Origin: Haladaptatus cibarius D43
GTDB lineage: Archaea; Halobacteriota; Halobacteria; Halobacteriales; Haladaptataceae
Reading direction: 5' to 3'
NCBI RefSeq assembly: GCF_000710615.1
Contig: NZ_JDTH01000001.1
Location: 620,001-684,000, forward strand
Length of the DNA stretch: 64,000 nt
Under the pieces are notes generated by a model, which ran no database searches, was not told the DNA's origin, and saw nothing but the letters and a program-made list of their open reading frames with translations. Position numbers and translations under genes: made by a program. This document shows, piece by piece, positions 8,539-16,678 of the stretch. Position 1 is the first letter of the stretch, and each line of letters starts with the position of its first letter.

Positions 8539-9548
8539 CGTTGACCTCGCTGGTGAAGCGTCGGTTCGTTTTTCTCACCGTACTCGTCTTTGTAGAGGAT
8601 ACACGCCGAATCGTGGTTTGGCCCCACGTCGATTCGCGGCGGTTCGATGCGGGCGCAGTCGTCAACCGCGACGGGACAGCGCGTGCGGAATCGACAACCA
8701 GACGGCGGGTCGATTGCACTCGGCATCGTTCCCTCGATTGGATTCAGGGCGTCCGCGCGCTTATCCGGGCGGACGACGGAGCGCAGGAGCGACTGCGTGT
8801 AGGGATGTTTCGGATTTCGATATAGTTCTTCGTAGGGTGCCTGTTCGACCACCTTGCCAAGATACATCACGGCGACTCGGTCACAGACTTCACGCACGAC
8901 CCCGAGGTCGTGCGTGACGTAGACGACGCTTGTGTCGTATTTCTCTTGAATCTCGTCGAACAGGTCGAGAATCTGGGCTTGAATCGTCACGTCCAGCGCC
9001 GTCGTCGGTTCGTCCGCGATGATGAGTTTCGGACTGCACGACAGCGCCATGGCGATGAGCGCGCGCTGGCGCATCCCGCCCGAAAACTCGTGTGGGTACT
9101 GGTCGGCCCGCTGTTCGGGGTCTGGAATCCCCACGTCGTCCAACAGTTCGACCGTCCGCTCATGAGCCTCTTTCTCGTTCCGGTCGGTGTGGTACTCCAC
9201 GATTTCGGCGATTTGATGACCCACGGTGAAAACCGGGTTCAGCGCCGACATCGGGTCTTGGAAGACGAACGATATTTCACTCCCGCGAACTTCCTGTCGC
9301 AGTTCGCGCTCCGAACACTCGGTCAGGTCGCGCCCGTCGAATCGAACCGACCCATCGACCACCTTGCCGGGCGGATTGATGAGGCCGAGGAGGCTCTTGA
9401 TTGTCACACTCTTTCCGGCCCCGCTCTCGCCGACCAATCCGATGGTTTCGCCGCGGTCTACCTCGAAACTGACGCCATCGACGGCTTGCACGATGCCGCC
9501 TTCCGTGTAGAAGTACGTTCGGAGGTCTTCGACTTCGAGGAGGCTCAT
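8535..9548 (-). CDS. dppD: Peptide ABC transporter ATPase (DppD/OppD type)
   Basis: The second ATPase of the importer, 337 residues. Walker A is GESGAGKSVTIK, the signature is SGGMRQRALIAMALS and Walker B is KLIIADEPTTALD. The family's C-terminal GCRFRTRCP Cys pair follows. It pairs with DppF under the DppBC membrane channel. Overlaps of four bases with both neighbouring genes indicate one transcript. Confidence 0.93.
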   Translation of the reverse strand: MSLLEVEDLRTYFYTEGGIVQAVDGVSFEVDRGETIGLVGESGAGKSVTIKSLLGLINPPGKVVDGSVRFDGRDLTECSERELRQEVRGSEISFVFQDPMSALNPVFTVGHQIAEIVEYHTDRNEKEAHERTVELLDDVGIPDPEQRADQYPHEFSGGMRQRALIAMALSCSPKLIIADEPTTALDVTIQAQILDLFDEIQEKYDTSVVYVTHDLGVVREVCDRVAVMYLGKVVEQAPYEELYRNPKHPYTQSLLRSVVRPDKRADALNPIEGTMPSAIDPPSGCRFRTRCPVAVDDCARIEPPRIDVGPNHDSACILYKDEYGEKNEPTLHQRGQR

Positions 9549-10630
9549 TGCATTCTCCCCCTCTCATTCTCGTTTTCTCCTGTCTTCGTCTCTGATTCAG
9601 GATTCGCATCAGTCCCGCCGTCCGTCGCGGGTCTGTCGGCGACGGCATCGGGTTCTTCCCTCGGCGCGTTCTCGCTGGGGAGGAAATCGTCGTCCAGTTC
9701 GTCCCAGTTCGCCTTGCGGAGCGTCGTCCGCGGATCCATCGCGTCTCGCAGACCGTCACCGAGCAGGTTGAACCCCATCACGGTGATGAAAATCATCACG
9801 CCGGGGAACACGGCAACCCACGGCGCGAGAACCATCGCTTCTTGGGCACTGCTCAGCATTCGCCCCCACGAGGCCGTCGGCGGTTGGACACCGAACCCGA
9901 GGAACGACAGGGCCGCCGCACCGATGATGACGCTCCCCATCGAGAGGGTGGCCTGCACGACGACCGCGGCCAGTCCGTTCGGCACGATTTCGCGGAACAG
10001 GATTGTTCGGTTCGGCAGTCCGGCGGCGCGCGCCGCTTCGACGTATTCCTCCTCGCGGATGGATAGCACCTCGGAGCGAATCACGCGGGCGTATGCCGGG
10101 ATGCCGATAACCCCATAAGCGATGAAAAGGTTGTAGACGCTCGGTCCTAGAATCGCCATCATCGTCATGGCGAGGATGAGGCTCGGAATCGAGTATAGCA
10201 CCTCAAGCAGGCGCATGATCGTGTCGTCGGTTCGACCGCCGAAGTAGGCCGCCGCCGCGCCACAGGCGATTCCACCGAGGAAGCTGATTCCGACGGAAAT
10301 GACGCCAATGGCGAGCGCGATTCGGCTTCCGTAAACGATTCGAGAGAGCACATCCCGGCCGAAATTATCCGTTCCCATCGGATGGTCGAGGGAGGGTGGC
10401 GAGTAGGATTCGGCTTGGTTCATCGCGTGGGGGTCTTCGTGAATCGCAGTGATGAGGGCCTTGTCGAACACCACGAGGTCGATGGTCGAGAAGATGGCCA
10501 GCACGACGAGGATTCCGATGATAACTGCGCCAGCGATGGCGGTCGGACTGTACCTGAGTTCTCGGATGGTTCCTTTGAGTCTGCTCTCGGTGTCGATGCT
10601 GCTCTCGGAGAGTGAATTGGTCGTACTCAT
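9545..10630 (-). CDS. dppC: Peptide ABC transporter permease (DppC type)
   Basis: A 361-residue inner permease. An N-terminal cytoplasmic stretch precedes the first helix (AIAGAVIIGILVVLAIF). Then come HPMGTDNFGRDVLSRIVYGSR, the hallmark of DppC/OppC, and the EAA loop for ATPase docking (EYVEAARAAGLPN). The C-terminus has an acidic tail of about 60 residues (Glu/Asp/Thr-rich) not found in bacterial DppC, as is common for haloarchaeal membrane proteins. It starts directly after the dppB stop and its own stop overlaps dppD. Confidence 0.93.
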   Translation of the reverse strand: MSTTNSLSESSIDTESRLKGTIRELRYSPTAIAGAVIIGILVVLAIFSTIDLVVFDKALITAIHEDPHAMNQAESYSPPSLDHPMGTDNFGRDVLSRIVYGSRIALAIGVISVGISFLGGIACGAAAAYFGGRTDDTIMRLLEVLYSIPSLILAMTMMAILGPSVYNLFIAYGVIGIPAYARVIRSEVLSIREEEYVEAARAAGLPNRTILFREIVPNGLAAVVVQATLSMGSVIIGAAALSFLGFGVQPPTASWGRMLSSAQEAMVLAPWVAVFPGVMIFITVMGFNLLGDGLRDAMDPRTTLRKANWDELDDDFLPSENAPREEPDAVADRPATDGGTDANPESETKTGENENERGRMQ

Positions 10631-10631
10631 A

Positions 10632-11582
10632 TCAGTCGTATCTGATTCGTGGGTCGATGTACGCGTAGGCGAGGTCTGTCAGCAGGACGCCGATGAGGAA
10701 CAACAGCGCGAACGACAGTGTCATTCCCATGATGACGCCGTAGTCCTGTTTCGTGATGCCATTGAAGAACAGTCGGCCCATGCCGGGGATGGCGAAGATT
10801 TTCTCCGCGATGACGCTGCCGTCCAGCAGGAACGACAGCTGGAGCCCGATGATGGTCACCAGTGGCAACAACGCGTTTCTGAAGGCGTGTTTGAGCAGGA
10901 TGCGGCGTTCCGGCAAGCCGTACGCCCGGGCCGTCTGGACGTACTCCTGCGATAGCTCTTCGATCATGCTGGAACGCGTCATGCGCATCAACGTCGCGGT
11001 CTGTGCAGTCGCGAGCGTGACGACGGGCATCACGAGGCGTTTCGCCGACTCCACCGGGTTCTGTGCGAAGGGTACGTACCCCGACGTCGGAAGCCAGCCC
11101 AGCTCGTAAGAGAACAGGAAGATGAGCATCAGCCCGAGCCAGAAGTTCGGCGTGGAGAGTCCTGCCAGTCCCAAAAATCGGGAGACATGGTCGCCCAGCT
11201 CGTTGTGTCGCGAGGCGGCATAAACACCGAGCAACAGCGAAATCGGGAGTGCGATGACGTACGAAAGACCCATCAGCGTGAGGGTTGGCCCGATACGCTC
11301 CAGCATGAGGTCGGTGACGGGACGTTTCATCAGGAATGATTCGCCGAGGTTCCCGGTAAGAACCCGTCCAAGGTAATCGAGATACTGCTGCCAGAGCGGT
11401 TGGTTGAACCCGTACTGCCGGATGAGGTCGTCCGCGAGTTCTTGGCTCGGATTCAATCCGAGGTAGATGCGCACCGGGTTGCCCGGAAGCGCGTGCATCA
11501 TGACGAAGGTAAGGGTAAACACGCCCAACAACACCGGAATGATTTGTAGGAGTCGCCGGGCGGTGTATCGGTACATACTCAT
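10632..11582 (-). CDS. dppB: Peptide ABC transporter permease (DppB type)
   Basis: A 316-residue permease with six predicted membrane helices. It starts with YRYTARRLLQIIPVLLGVF, the DppB/OppB N-terminal signature, and has the EAA loop EYVQTARAYGLPERRI. It forms the translocation channel with DppC. The ATG at 11582 (MSMYRY) lies 27 bases after the binding-protein gene, in the same direction. A longer overlapping frame (10627-11637) is an Arg/His-rich shadow. Confidence 0.93.
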   Translation of the reverse strand: MSMYRYTARRLLQIIPVLLGVFTLTFVMMHALPGNPVRIYLGLNPSQELADDLIRQYGFNQPLWQQYLDYLGRVLTGNLGESFLMKRPVTDLMLERIGPTLTLMGLSYVIALPISLLLGVYAASRHNELGDHVSRFLGLAGLSTPNFWLGLMLIFLFSYELGWLPTSGYVPFAQNPVESAKRLVMPVVTLATAQTATLMRMTRSSMIEELSQEYVQTARAYGLPERRILLKHAFRNALLPLVTIIGLQLSFLLDGSVIAEKIFAIPGMGRLFFNGITKQDYGVIMGMTLSFALLFLIGVLLTDLAYAYIDPRIRYD

Positions 11583-11609
11583 AATTTCGTGTATGGAAAC
11601 GGTGGATTG

Positions 11610-13265
11610 TTAGTTGTCGAGCGAGACGTTCGACCACTTGTTACACAGCGGTTGCGCCGCGAACGCGGTCGGGTCGTAGCCGTTGACTTTCTTGCTCCAC
11701 GCGGTGGCGGACTGTTCCGAGTACACCGGAATGTGGGGATACTCCGACTGGAACGTCTCCGCGAGTTCGATGTACAGCTTTCTGCGCTCTTCTCGGGTCC
11801 CAAGCTTACGCGCTTCTCGAATCTTTTCGTCCGCTTTTTTCAACTTCTCGCTGTCGGGGTATGCCTCGTACAGCATTCCTCCGGCGGCGTTGCCGATGTA
11901 ATTATCTTCCACGCCACCGTCGTCATTACGCGGATTGCGGAACAGATAGTAGTAGAATCCATCGGGGTCTTGGCCGCCGGACCAGCCGTAGATAGTCACG
12001 TCGAACTCCCCCGTATCGAGTTGGTCGAGCCATCGACCGGTGTCCACTTCCTGCACCTCCGCATTGATACCGACTTGGTTCATCTCGTTCTGTAACTTGA
12101 TGACCATTTTCTTGAACTTTCCAGACGCGAGTGTGGACATCGTCACGTCGAACCCGTCACCGTATCCCGCCTCTTCGAGCAACTGCTTCGCCTTTTCGTG
12201 GTCTCTCGACGGGTAGTATTTTTGTTTCCACTCTTGCCATGGGAAATTCCACGCCTCGTTCACCTCTTTCGGCATGAACCCATAGCTTCGCTTTGCGAGT
12301 TCTCCCTTCGTCGCTTTCAGCATCTCGTCGTAATCAACGAGGTACTGCATCGCTTCCCGAACTTTCCGATTATCGAACGGCTCTCGTTTCGAGTTGAAAA
12401 CAAGTCCGTTGTAATCGAACTGCGAGATGCGCTTCATCTGGATGGAATCGACTTTTTTCGCTTCCCCTAGCAACGTTTCGGAGACGGACGCCTGATGCAC
12501 GCCACCGGTTTTGAGGTCAACGAATGCGGTCTGTGCCTGTGGAATAATGCGATACTTGATCTGTTTTAGATTGGCCTTCTCCAGGAAGTAATCGTCGTAC
12601 CGTTCGAGCGTGAGATGTGACCCGGACTGCCACTCCTTGAGTTTGAACGGGCCGCTTCCGACCGGTTTCTGCGCGAACTTCTTTTGCCCCTTGTCCTCGG
12701 CGACTTTCTTCGGAACGATGGCTGCGTTCATCCCCGCCAGTTCCAGTTCGAACAGCGCATACGCGTATCTGAGGTTAAACGTCACCTCGTAATCGCCAGT
12801 CTTCTCGACGCTTTTGATGAAGCCAAGATTCTCCCGATTCGTCGATTTGTTCTTCGGGTCGAGCACCCAGTTGAACGAGTACGCCACGTCCTCGGCAGTC
12901 ATCTCGCTTCCGTCGTGGAACATGACTCCCTGCTTGAGCGGAACGGTGTACGTCGTTTCGTCCTGCTTTTTCGGTCGTTCCTTTGCGAGATGAGGAACGA
13001 TGTCGCTTCCGTCGGGTTTGATGGTCACGAGCGTATCAAACAGGTAGTGCATCATCGAATTCGCCCACGCGAGTTCGTTCATACGTGGGTCGAGTGTCGT
13101 CGCGCTCTCTGGAGACGTGTTGATGAACGTTCCACCTTCCGACCCGTCGCTCGGTCCATCGTCCGTCGTCTGGCCGCCACACCCGGCGAGCATCGTGGCC
13201 CCGCCGAGTGCACTCATGGTCAAAAAGCGTCGTCGGTCGAGGGGGAGATTGTCTTTATCAGTCAT
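11610..13265 (-). CDS. dppA-like SBP: Peptide ABC transporter substrate-binding lipoprotein (SBP family 5)
   Basis: The extracytoplasmic receptor of the importer, about 551 residues. The N-terminus has a twin-arginine signal (LDRRRFLTMSALGG) followed by a lipobox (MLAGC), so it should be Tat-exported folded and lipid-anchored. The mature part follows the DppA/OppA pattern: LDPRMNELAW near the start, then YTVPLKQGVMFHDGSEMTAEDV and GSGPFKLKEW. The ATG at 13265 places the Arg pair normally; a start at 13286 would add seven residues. It is the first gene of the dppBCDF-S13 operon, downstream of a strong TATA box. Ligand choice cannot be read, but the operon suggests peptides with D-residues. Confidence 0.92.
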   Translation of the reverse strand: MTDKDNLPLDRRRFLTMSALGGATMLAGCGGQTTDDGPSDGSEGGTFINTSPESATTLDPRMNELAWANSMMHYLFDTLVTIKPDGSDIVPHLAKERPKKQDETTYTVPLKQGVMFHDGSEMTAEDVAYSFNWVLDPKNKSTNRENLGFIKSVEKTGDYEVTFNLRYAYALFELELAGMNAAIVPKKVAEDKGQKKFAQKPVGSGPFKLKEWQSGSHLTLERYDDYFLEKANLKQIKYRIIPQAQTAFVDLKTGGVHQASVSETLLGEAKKVDSIQMKRISQFDYNGLVFNSKREPFDNRKVREAMQYLVDYDEMLKATKGELAKRSYGFMPKEVNEAWNFPWQEWKQKYYPSRDHEKAKQLLEEAGYGDGFDVTMSTLASGKFKKMVIKLQNEMNQVGINAEVQEVDTGRWLDQLDTGEFDVTIYGWSGGQDPDGFYYYLFRNPRNDDGGVEDNYIGNAAGGMLYEAYPDSEKLKKADEKIREARKLGTREERRKLYIELAETFQSEYPHIPVYSEQSATAWSKKVNGYDPTAFAAQPLCNKWSNVSLDN

Positions 13266-13342
13266 GGTAGTCGGTAGTGCGGGCACGTTGCCCGGTTCGT
13301 GATACCTAATAGCAAAGATGGATATAGCAAATAAGACAGCCC

Positions 13343-13368
13343 TTTTATACTAGGGTTATCTGATCAGA
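13343..13368 (-). promoter_or_regulatory. Promoter of the peptide-transport operon
   Basis: On the minus strand a clear TATA box (GTATAAAAGG, about 13341-13350) lies about 80 bases before the start of the binding-protein gene, which implies a leader of about 50 bases. Just upstream of the TATA box sits the 10-bp palindrome TCTGATCAGA (13359-13368), a possible regulator or BRE-adjacent site. It overlaps the last codons of the neighbouring gene. Confidence 0.5.
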
Positions 13369-13838
13369 ACAGTAATCTGTACGCTGTCCTGTAAATTTGA
13401 TGTATTTTCACCGGTTGCAAGATACCCTGTCAAGGTGTGCGTTCCCGGTTCGGGTCGCCACTCGTCGCCGTCGATTCCGGAACGACGAATCTGCCCGTCC
13501 CACGTTCCCTCGAACTGACGGATACCCCGTCGCGGAAAGGCGACTCGCCGCGACTTTTCTGGCGGTTCGAAGCGTCGTTCGTCGGCGTCCGGAATGCCAT
13601 CAACGTCCCATCCCCAGAGCCGACTCGTCGGCAGGCGCACGCCGAGCGGAATCGGCGCACGATTTCGAATACGGAGGACGAACTTCGCAGACTCTCCGGC
13701 GACGATTTCCCGCGGCGCGCGCAGTTCGACCGAAAGGCACCGCAACGCAATCGGGTTCGGAACCAATCCGGCGACCCAACTGCCCCCGCTTTCGGTACCA
13801 CCCGCAGGGTCGGGCGACAACACGTCTGCCGGTTTCAT
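13356..13838 (-). CDS. Beta-sandwich protein, BsuPI-like (hypothetical)
   Basis: About 160 residues if started at the ATG at 13838 (MKPADVLSPD); a start at 13865 is possible. The central part (LRAPREIVAGESAKFVLRIRNRA) and the end (THTLTGYLAT) look like the all-beta domain of BsuPI, an intracellular proteinase inhibitor family, in which hydrophobic strands alternate with Asn/Gly turns. The resemblance is by pattern only. It sits between the lysA-like gene and the peptide-transport operon on the same strand, and its end overlaps the operon promoter. Confidence 0.6.
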   Translation of the reverse strand: MKPADVLSPDPAGGTESGGSWVAGLVPNPIALRCLSVELRAPREIVAGESAKFVLRIRNRAPIPLGVRLPTSRLWGWDVDGIPDADERRFEPPEKSRRVAFPRRGIRQFEGTWDGQIRRSGIDGDEWRPEPGTHTLTGYLATGENTSNLQDSVQITVLIR

Positions 13839-13917
13839 GGTCTGGTCACCGAACCGACAACCCAAATGTCTTTCTCACGATGGAATTCGATTTTGCAGTC
13901 CATTCGAAATTTATCGT

Positions 13918-15180
13918 TCACAGCCCATCCGGAATTCGGTCACGGCCGAGTACGTCTTCACACGTTTCGCGTTTTCGCAGGCAGTCGTGCGCCCCATCGC
14001 TTCGAACCAGCACGACCGGCGGTTTCGGTTCCGCGTTGGTATGACTCGCACTGCCGAGGGAGTACGCGCCGATTCTGTCCACCGCGACGAGGTCGCCGGG
14101 ACCGAGTTCGGGAAGCGCCACGTCCTCGCTTATCACGTCGCCAGTGTAGCAGAGCGGGCCAGCGACGTGATATTTTTGCGTCGGTTTGCGGTCTTTCAGG
14201 GCGTACACCGGGTACGGCCAGTAGGAGGAAACGGCGTTCGTCCCGCCGTCCAGCACCGCAAAATCGGCGTATGGCGTCTCCTTTACGACGCCGACCGTGG
14301 CGAGGTAGGTTCCGGCGTTGCCGACGAGTCTGCGCCCCGGTTCCACGAACAGCGTCGGTTCCCGAAGACCGAGGTCGGCGCAGGTCGTGCGAACCGTCTC
14401 AGCCATGTGCTCCACGATATCTTCGGTGGCCGGAACGTCCTCGTCGTATGGAACCGGAAAGCCGCCGCCAAGGTCGAGTACGTCGATTTCGACGCCCAAC
14501 TCGTCGCGGATTTGGCCTGCAAAGCCGAGCATTTCGCGGGCGGCGATCCCGTATGGTTCGACGCCGCGAATCTGACTGCCGACGTGTAACTGCACGCCAG
14601 CGAGGGAAACGGCATCGGATTCCACAGCCGTCTCCGCAACTGCCATCGCTCGCCCGCTTTCGATGTCCAGTCCGAACTTGCTCTCTCGGGTCGCCGTCGC
14701 CACCCCGGGATGCGTCGGCACCTCCATCGCGGGGTTGCCGCGAATCAGCACGTCGGGTTTCGTGTCGGTTGCATTCGCCGCCACGATGATTTTCTCCAAC
14801 TCCGCGGCGTTGTCCACGAGCAGGTGCGAGACACCCCACGAAAGCGCGCGTTCGATGTCCTCCGGCGCACGGTTCATTCCCGTGAGAAGCACGTCTTCGG
14901 CGTCGAATCCTGCCTGCTGAGTCGCCGTCAGTTCGCATCTCGCGTAGGCTTCCGCCTTACATCCGGCATCTCGAAGCACCGAGAGAATCCCGAGGTTGTA
15001 GTTGGCTTTCACCGCGAAGTGGACTTCCGAATCGGGGTAGTGGTCGTCCAGTGCTTTCCGGAGCGTTTCGTAGTTCGCTCGCAGGTCGTCCTCGAAAAAG
15101 GCGTACAGCGGCGACCCGAATTTTGAAACGAGGTCGTCGGCGTGTCTGCGCAGTCGCTCTCTTCGGGTGGCTACGTCCAT
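13918..15180 (-). CDS. lysA: Diaminopimelate decarboxylase-like PLP enzyme (fold III)
   Basis: About 420 residues, the normal LysA length. The PLP lysine lies in HFAVKANYN, the SKFGL motif and the glycine loop LGGGFPVPYDED follow, and the C-terminal barrel carries VEPGRRLVGNAG. LysA turns meso-DAP into L-lysine. The catalytic-Cys loop reads GPLCYTGD, whereas canonical LysA has CESGD there. The Glu that contacts substrate is replaced by Tyr, so DAP may not be the substrate. It is not beside other lysine-synthesis genes but next to an EamA permease gene, transcribed divergently, and upstream of the peptide-transport genes. The ATG at 15180 (MDVATRRERL) is preferred over 15216. Confidence 0.82.
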   Translation of the reverse strand: MDVATRRERLRRHADDLVSKFGSPLYAFFEDDLRANYETLRKALDDHYPDSEVHFAVKANYNLGILSVLRDAGCKAEAYARCELTATQQAGFDAEDVLLTGMNRAPEDIERALSWGVSHLLVDNAAELEKIIVAANATDTKPDVLIRGNPAMEVPTHPGVATATRESKFGLDIESGRAMAVAETAVESDAVSLAGVQLHVGSQIRGVEPYGIAAREMLGFAGQIRDELGVEIDVLDLGGGFPVPYDEDVPATEDIVEHMAETVRTTCADLGLREPTLFVEPGRRLVGNAGTYLATVGVVKETPYADFAVLDGGTNAVSSYWPYPVYALKDRKPTQKYHVAGPLCYTGDVISEDVALPELGPGDLVAVDRIGAYSLGSASHTNAEPKPPVVLVRSDGAHDCLRKRETCEDVLGRDRIPDGL

Positions 15181-15196
15181 GCCACGAAATTCCCCA

Positions 15197-15261
15197 GAGG
15201 GCGAATAACGATTCACCCTCCCATACTAGGGACAGAAATTTACCACGAGGGCGACACCCTC
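15197..15261. promoter_or_regulatory. Divergent lysA-like/eamA promoter region with paired GAGGG...CCCTC inverted repeats
   Basis: The 87-bp gap holds two inverted repeats with the same arms: GAGGG at 15197-15201 with CCCTC at 15216-15220, and GAGGG at 15247-15251 with CCCTC at 15257-15261. An AAATTTA stretch at 15236-15242 lies about 28 bases before the eamA start and fits its TATA box. The repeats flank it and could be an operator for both genes. Confidence 0.45.
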
Positions 15262-15267
15262 CGCATA

Positions 15268-16152
15268 ATGTCACGCGCCGGTGCGCTCGCGCCGCTCACC
15301 GCCGCCGCGCTGTGGGGCGGCATGTACGTCGTGAGCAAGTGGGGATTCGAGGTGATTCCGCCCGTGACGCTGGCGTTTCTGCGCGTCGCTCTCGGCGGCC
15401 TGACGCTTTTCGTGGTGGTTCGACTGACGATACCAACCCGAAAATTTTCGTGGGATGATTGGAAACGATTCGGAATTCTTGGCGGTTGGGTCGCGCTCAC
15501 CCTCGTGACCCAGTTCGTCGGCACTGACCTGACCACCGCGAGCCAAGGCTCACTGCTGACCGTTCTCACACCCGTTTTTACGGTTCTGCTCGGCGTCAGC
15601 GTTCTCGGCGAATCATTTTCCGCGCGAAAGGGCGCGGGAATGGTGTTGGCAGTCGTCGGAACCGTCGTCGTCCTCACTGGGCAGTACGACTTTTCGACAA
15701 TCGGTGATGGGAACCTCCTCGGCGTTCTCGCTCTGTTCGCCGCGAGTTTCGGGTGGGCGGGCTACACCGTGTGGGGGAAACCGCTCGTCAGAACCTATTC
15801 GGCCCTCGAAACCGCGACCTACTCCACGCTCGTATCGATTCCGCTGGTCGGCGTTCTCGTTCCACTCGAACTCGCAACTGCCTCTCCCTCCTTCGACGCG
15901 AGCCTAACCCTCCCAATCGTCGCGGCGGTGCTGTATCTCGGCGTGTTCAGCACCGCGGCGGCGTGGTTTCTCTGGTATCGCGGACTGGAAGAATTGGATG
16001 CGGGCGTCGTTGCTGTCTTCTTTTTCGCGCAACCAGTGGTGGGTGCGGTACTCAGCGCGCTCTTCCTCTCGGAGTCGCTCGCCCCGTCATTTCTCGCAGG
16101 TGGGGCGGTGATGGCGCTCGGCGTCTGGGTCGTGAGTACTGCGGGAGAGTAA
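15268..16152 (+). CDS. EamA/DMT-family drug/metabolite transporter
   Basis: A 294-residue membrane protein with ten predicted helices in two EamA repeats. Each repeat holds the family pattern of small residues and a final helix-ending Pro (for example PVFTVLLGVSVLGESF in the first and QPVVGAVLSALFLSESLAP in the second). EamA proteins usually export amino acids or metabolites. The divergent partner is the LysA-like decarboxylase, which suggests export of its product or a related amino acid (inference). The ATG at 15268 starts the first helix properly (MSRAGALAPLTAAALWGG); an upstream ATG at 15142 would overlap the lysA-like gene. Confidence 0.88.
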   Translation: MSRAGALAPLTAAALWGGMYVVSKWGFEVIPPVTLAFLRVALGGLTLFVVVRLTIPTRKFSWDDWKRFGILGGWVALTLVTQFVGTDLTTASQGSLLTVLTPVFTVLLGVSVLGESFSARKGAGMVLAVVGTVVVLTGQYDFSTIGDGNLLGVLALFAASFGWAGYTVWGKPLVRTYSALETATYSTLVSIPLVGVLVPLELATASPSFDASLTLPIVAAVLYLGVFSTAAAWFLWYRGLEELDAGVVAVFFFAQPVVGAVLSALFLSESLAPSFLAGGAVMALGVWVVSTAGE

Positions 16153-16179
16153 TCGAGAATCGAATCGCGTCGATTCGGG

Positions 16180-16662
16180 TCAGTCCGCCAGCGGGTCTTC
16201 GGTTCCGCGAACGCTGTCCACGATAACGTCTCCCTCCGGACGCTCGACCAACCAAAACAGTTTGTAGGCATCCACGTCTCGAACGAACTCGATGTTCGGC
16301 GTATCGTTGAGTGAGTAGCGCCGGAGCGTCCACTGGAGGACGGACTCCCGCGCTTTCGCCCGCGACTGTTCCGGGGAGAGTTCCGTCGGGAGCACCAGCA
16401 CGTCCTCGATTTCCATTTCTTCCGCGTCCGGCACGCCATCCGCGCGAACCACCAACCTGCGGGAACGGTCAACGCTGGCGACGAACCGGTCGGTTCGGGC
16501 GCTCATGAACGGGCGCTTGATGGTCACTTCGGCTTCGTATACTCGGTATGGGTACGCAACCGCACCGACCCGTCCGGTTCCGGCCTCTTCGCGCGAAACC
16601 GACGGCGGGATGACCGCGAGTTCCGCGCGTTCTCGCCGTTTTCCAACCAGTTTACTCGTCAT
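16180..16662 (-). CDS. Conserved haloarchaeal hypothetical protein
   Basis: A soluble protein of 160 residues. It has a basic N-terminus (SKLVGKRRERAEL) and then alternating strand-like segments such as YRVYEAEVTIKRPF and RRLVVRADGVPDAEEM. No membrane segment and no recognised catalytic motif. It starts 16 bases after the stop of the Na+/solute symporter gene on the same strand and is probably on the same transcript. No function is proposed. Confidence 0.75.
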   Translation of the reverse strand: MTSKLVGKRRERAELAVIPPSVSREEAGTGRVGAVAYPYRVYEAEVTIKRPFMSARTDRFVASVDRSRRLVVRADGVPDAEEMEIEDVLVLPTELSPEQSRAKARESVLQWTLRRYSLNDTPNIEFVRDVDAYKLFWLVERPEGDVIVDSVRGTEDPLAD

Positions 16663-16678
16663 TGCTCACAATTTCCAG

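Noticed and set aside
10627-11637. 336-residue frame overlapping dppB on the same strand
   Set aside because: Same-strand frame-shifted shadow of dppB, rich in Arg, His and Pro, without helices.
13437-14789. Long Arg-rich frame across the BsuPI-like and lysA-like genes
   Set aside because: Basic composition is opposite to haloarchaeal proteins; it is antisense to two real genes.
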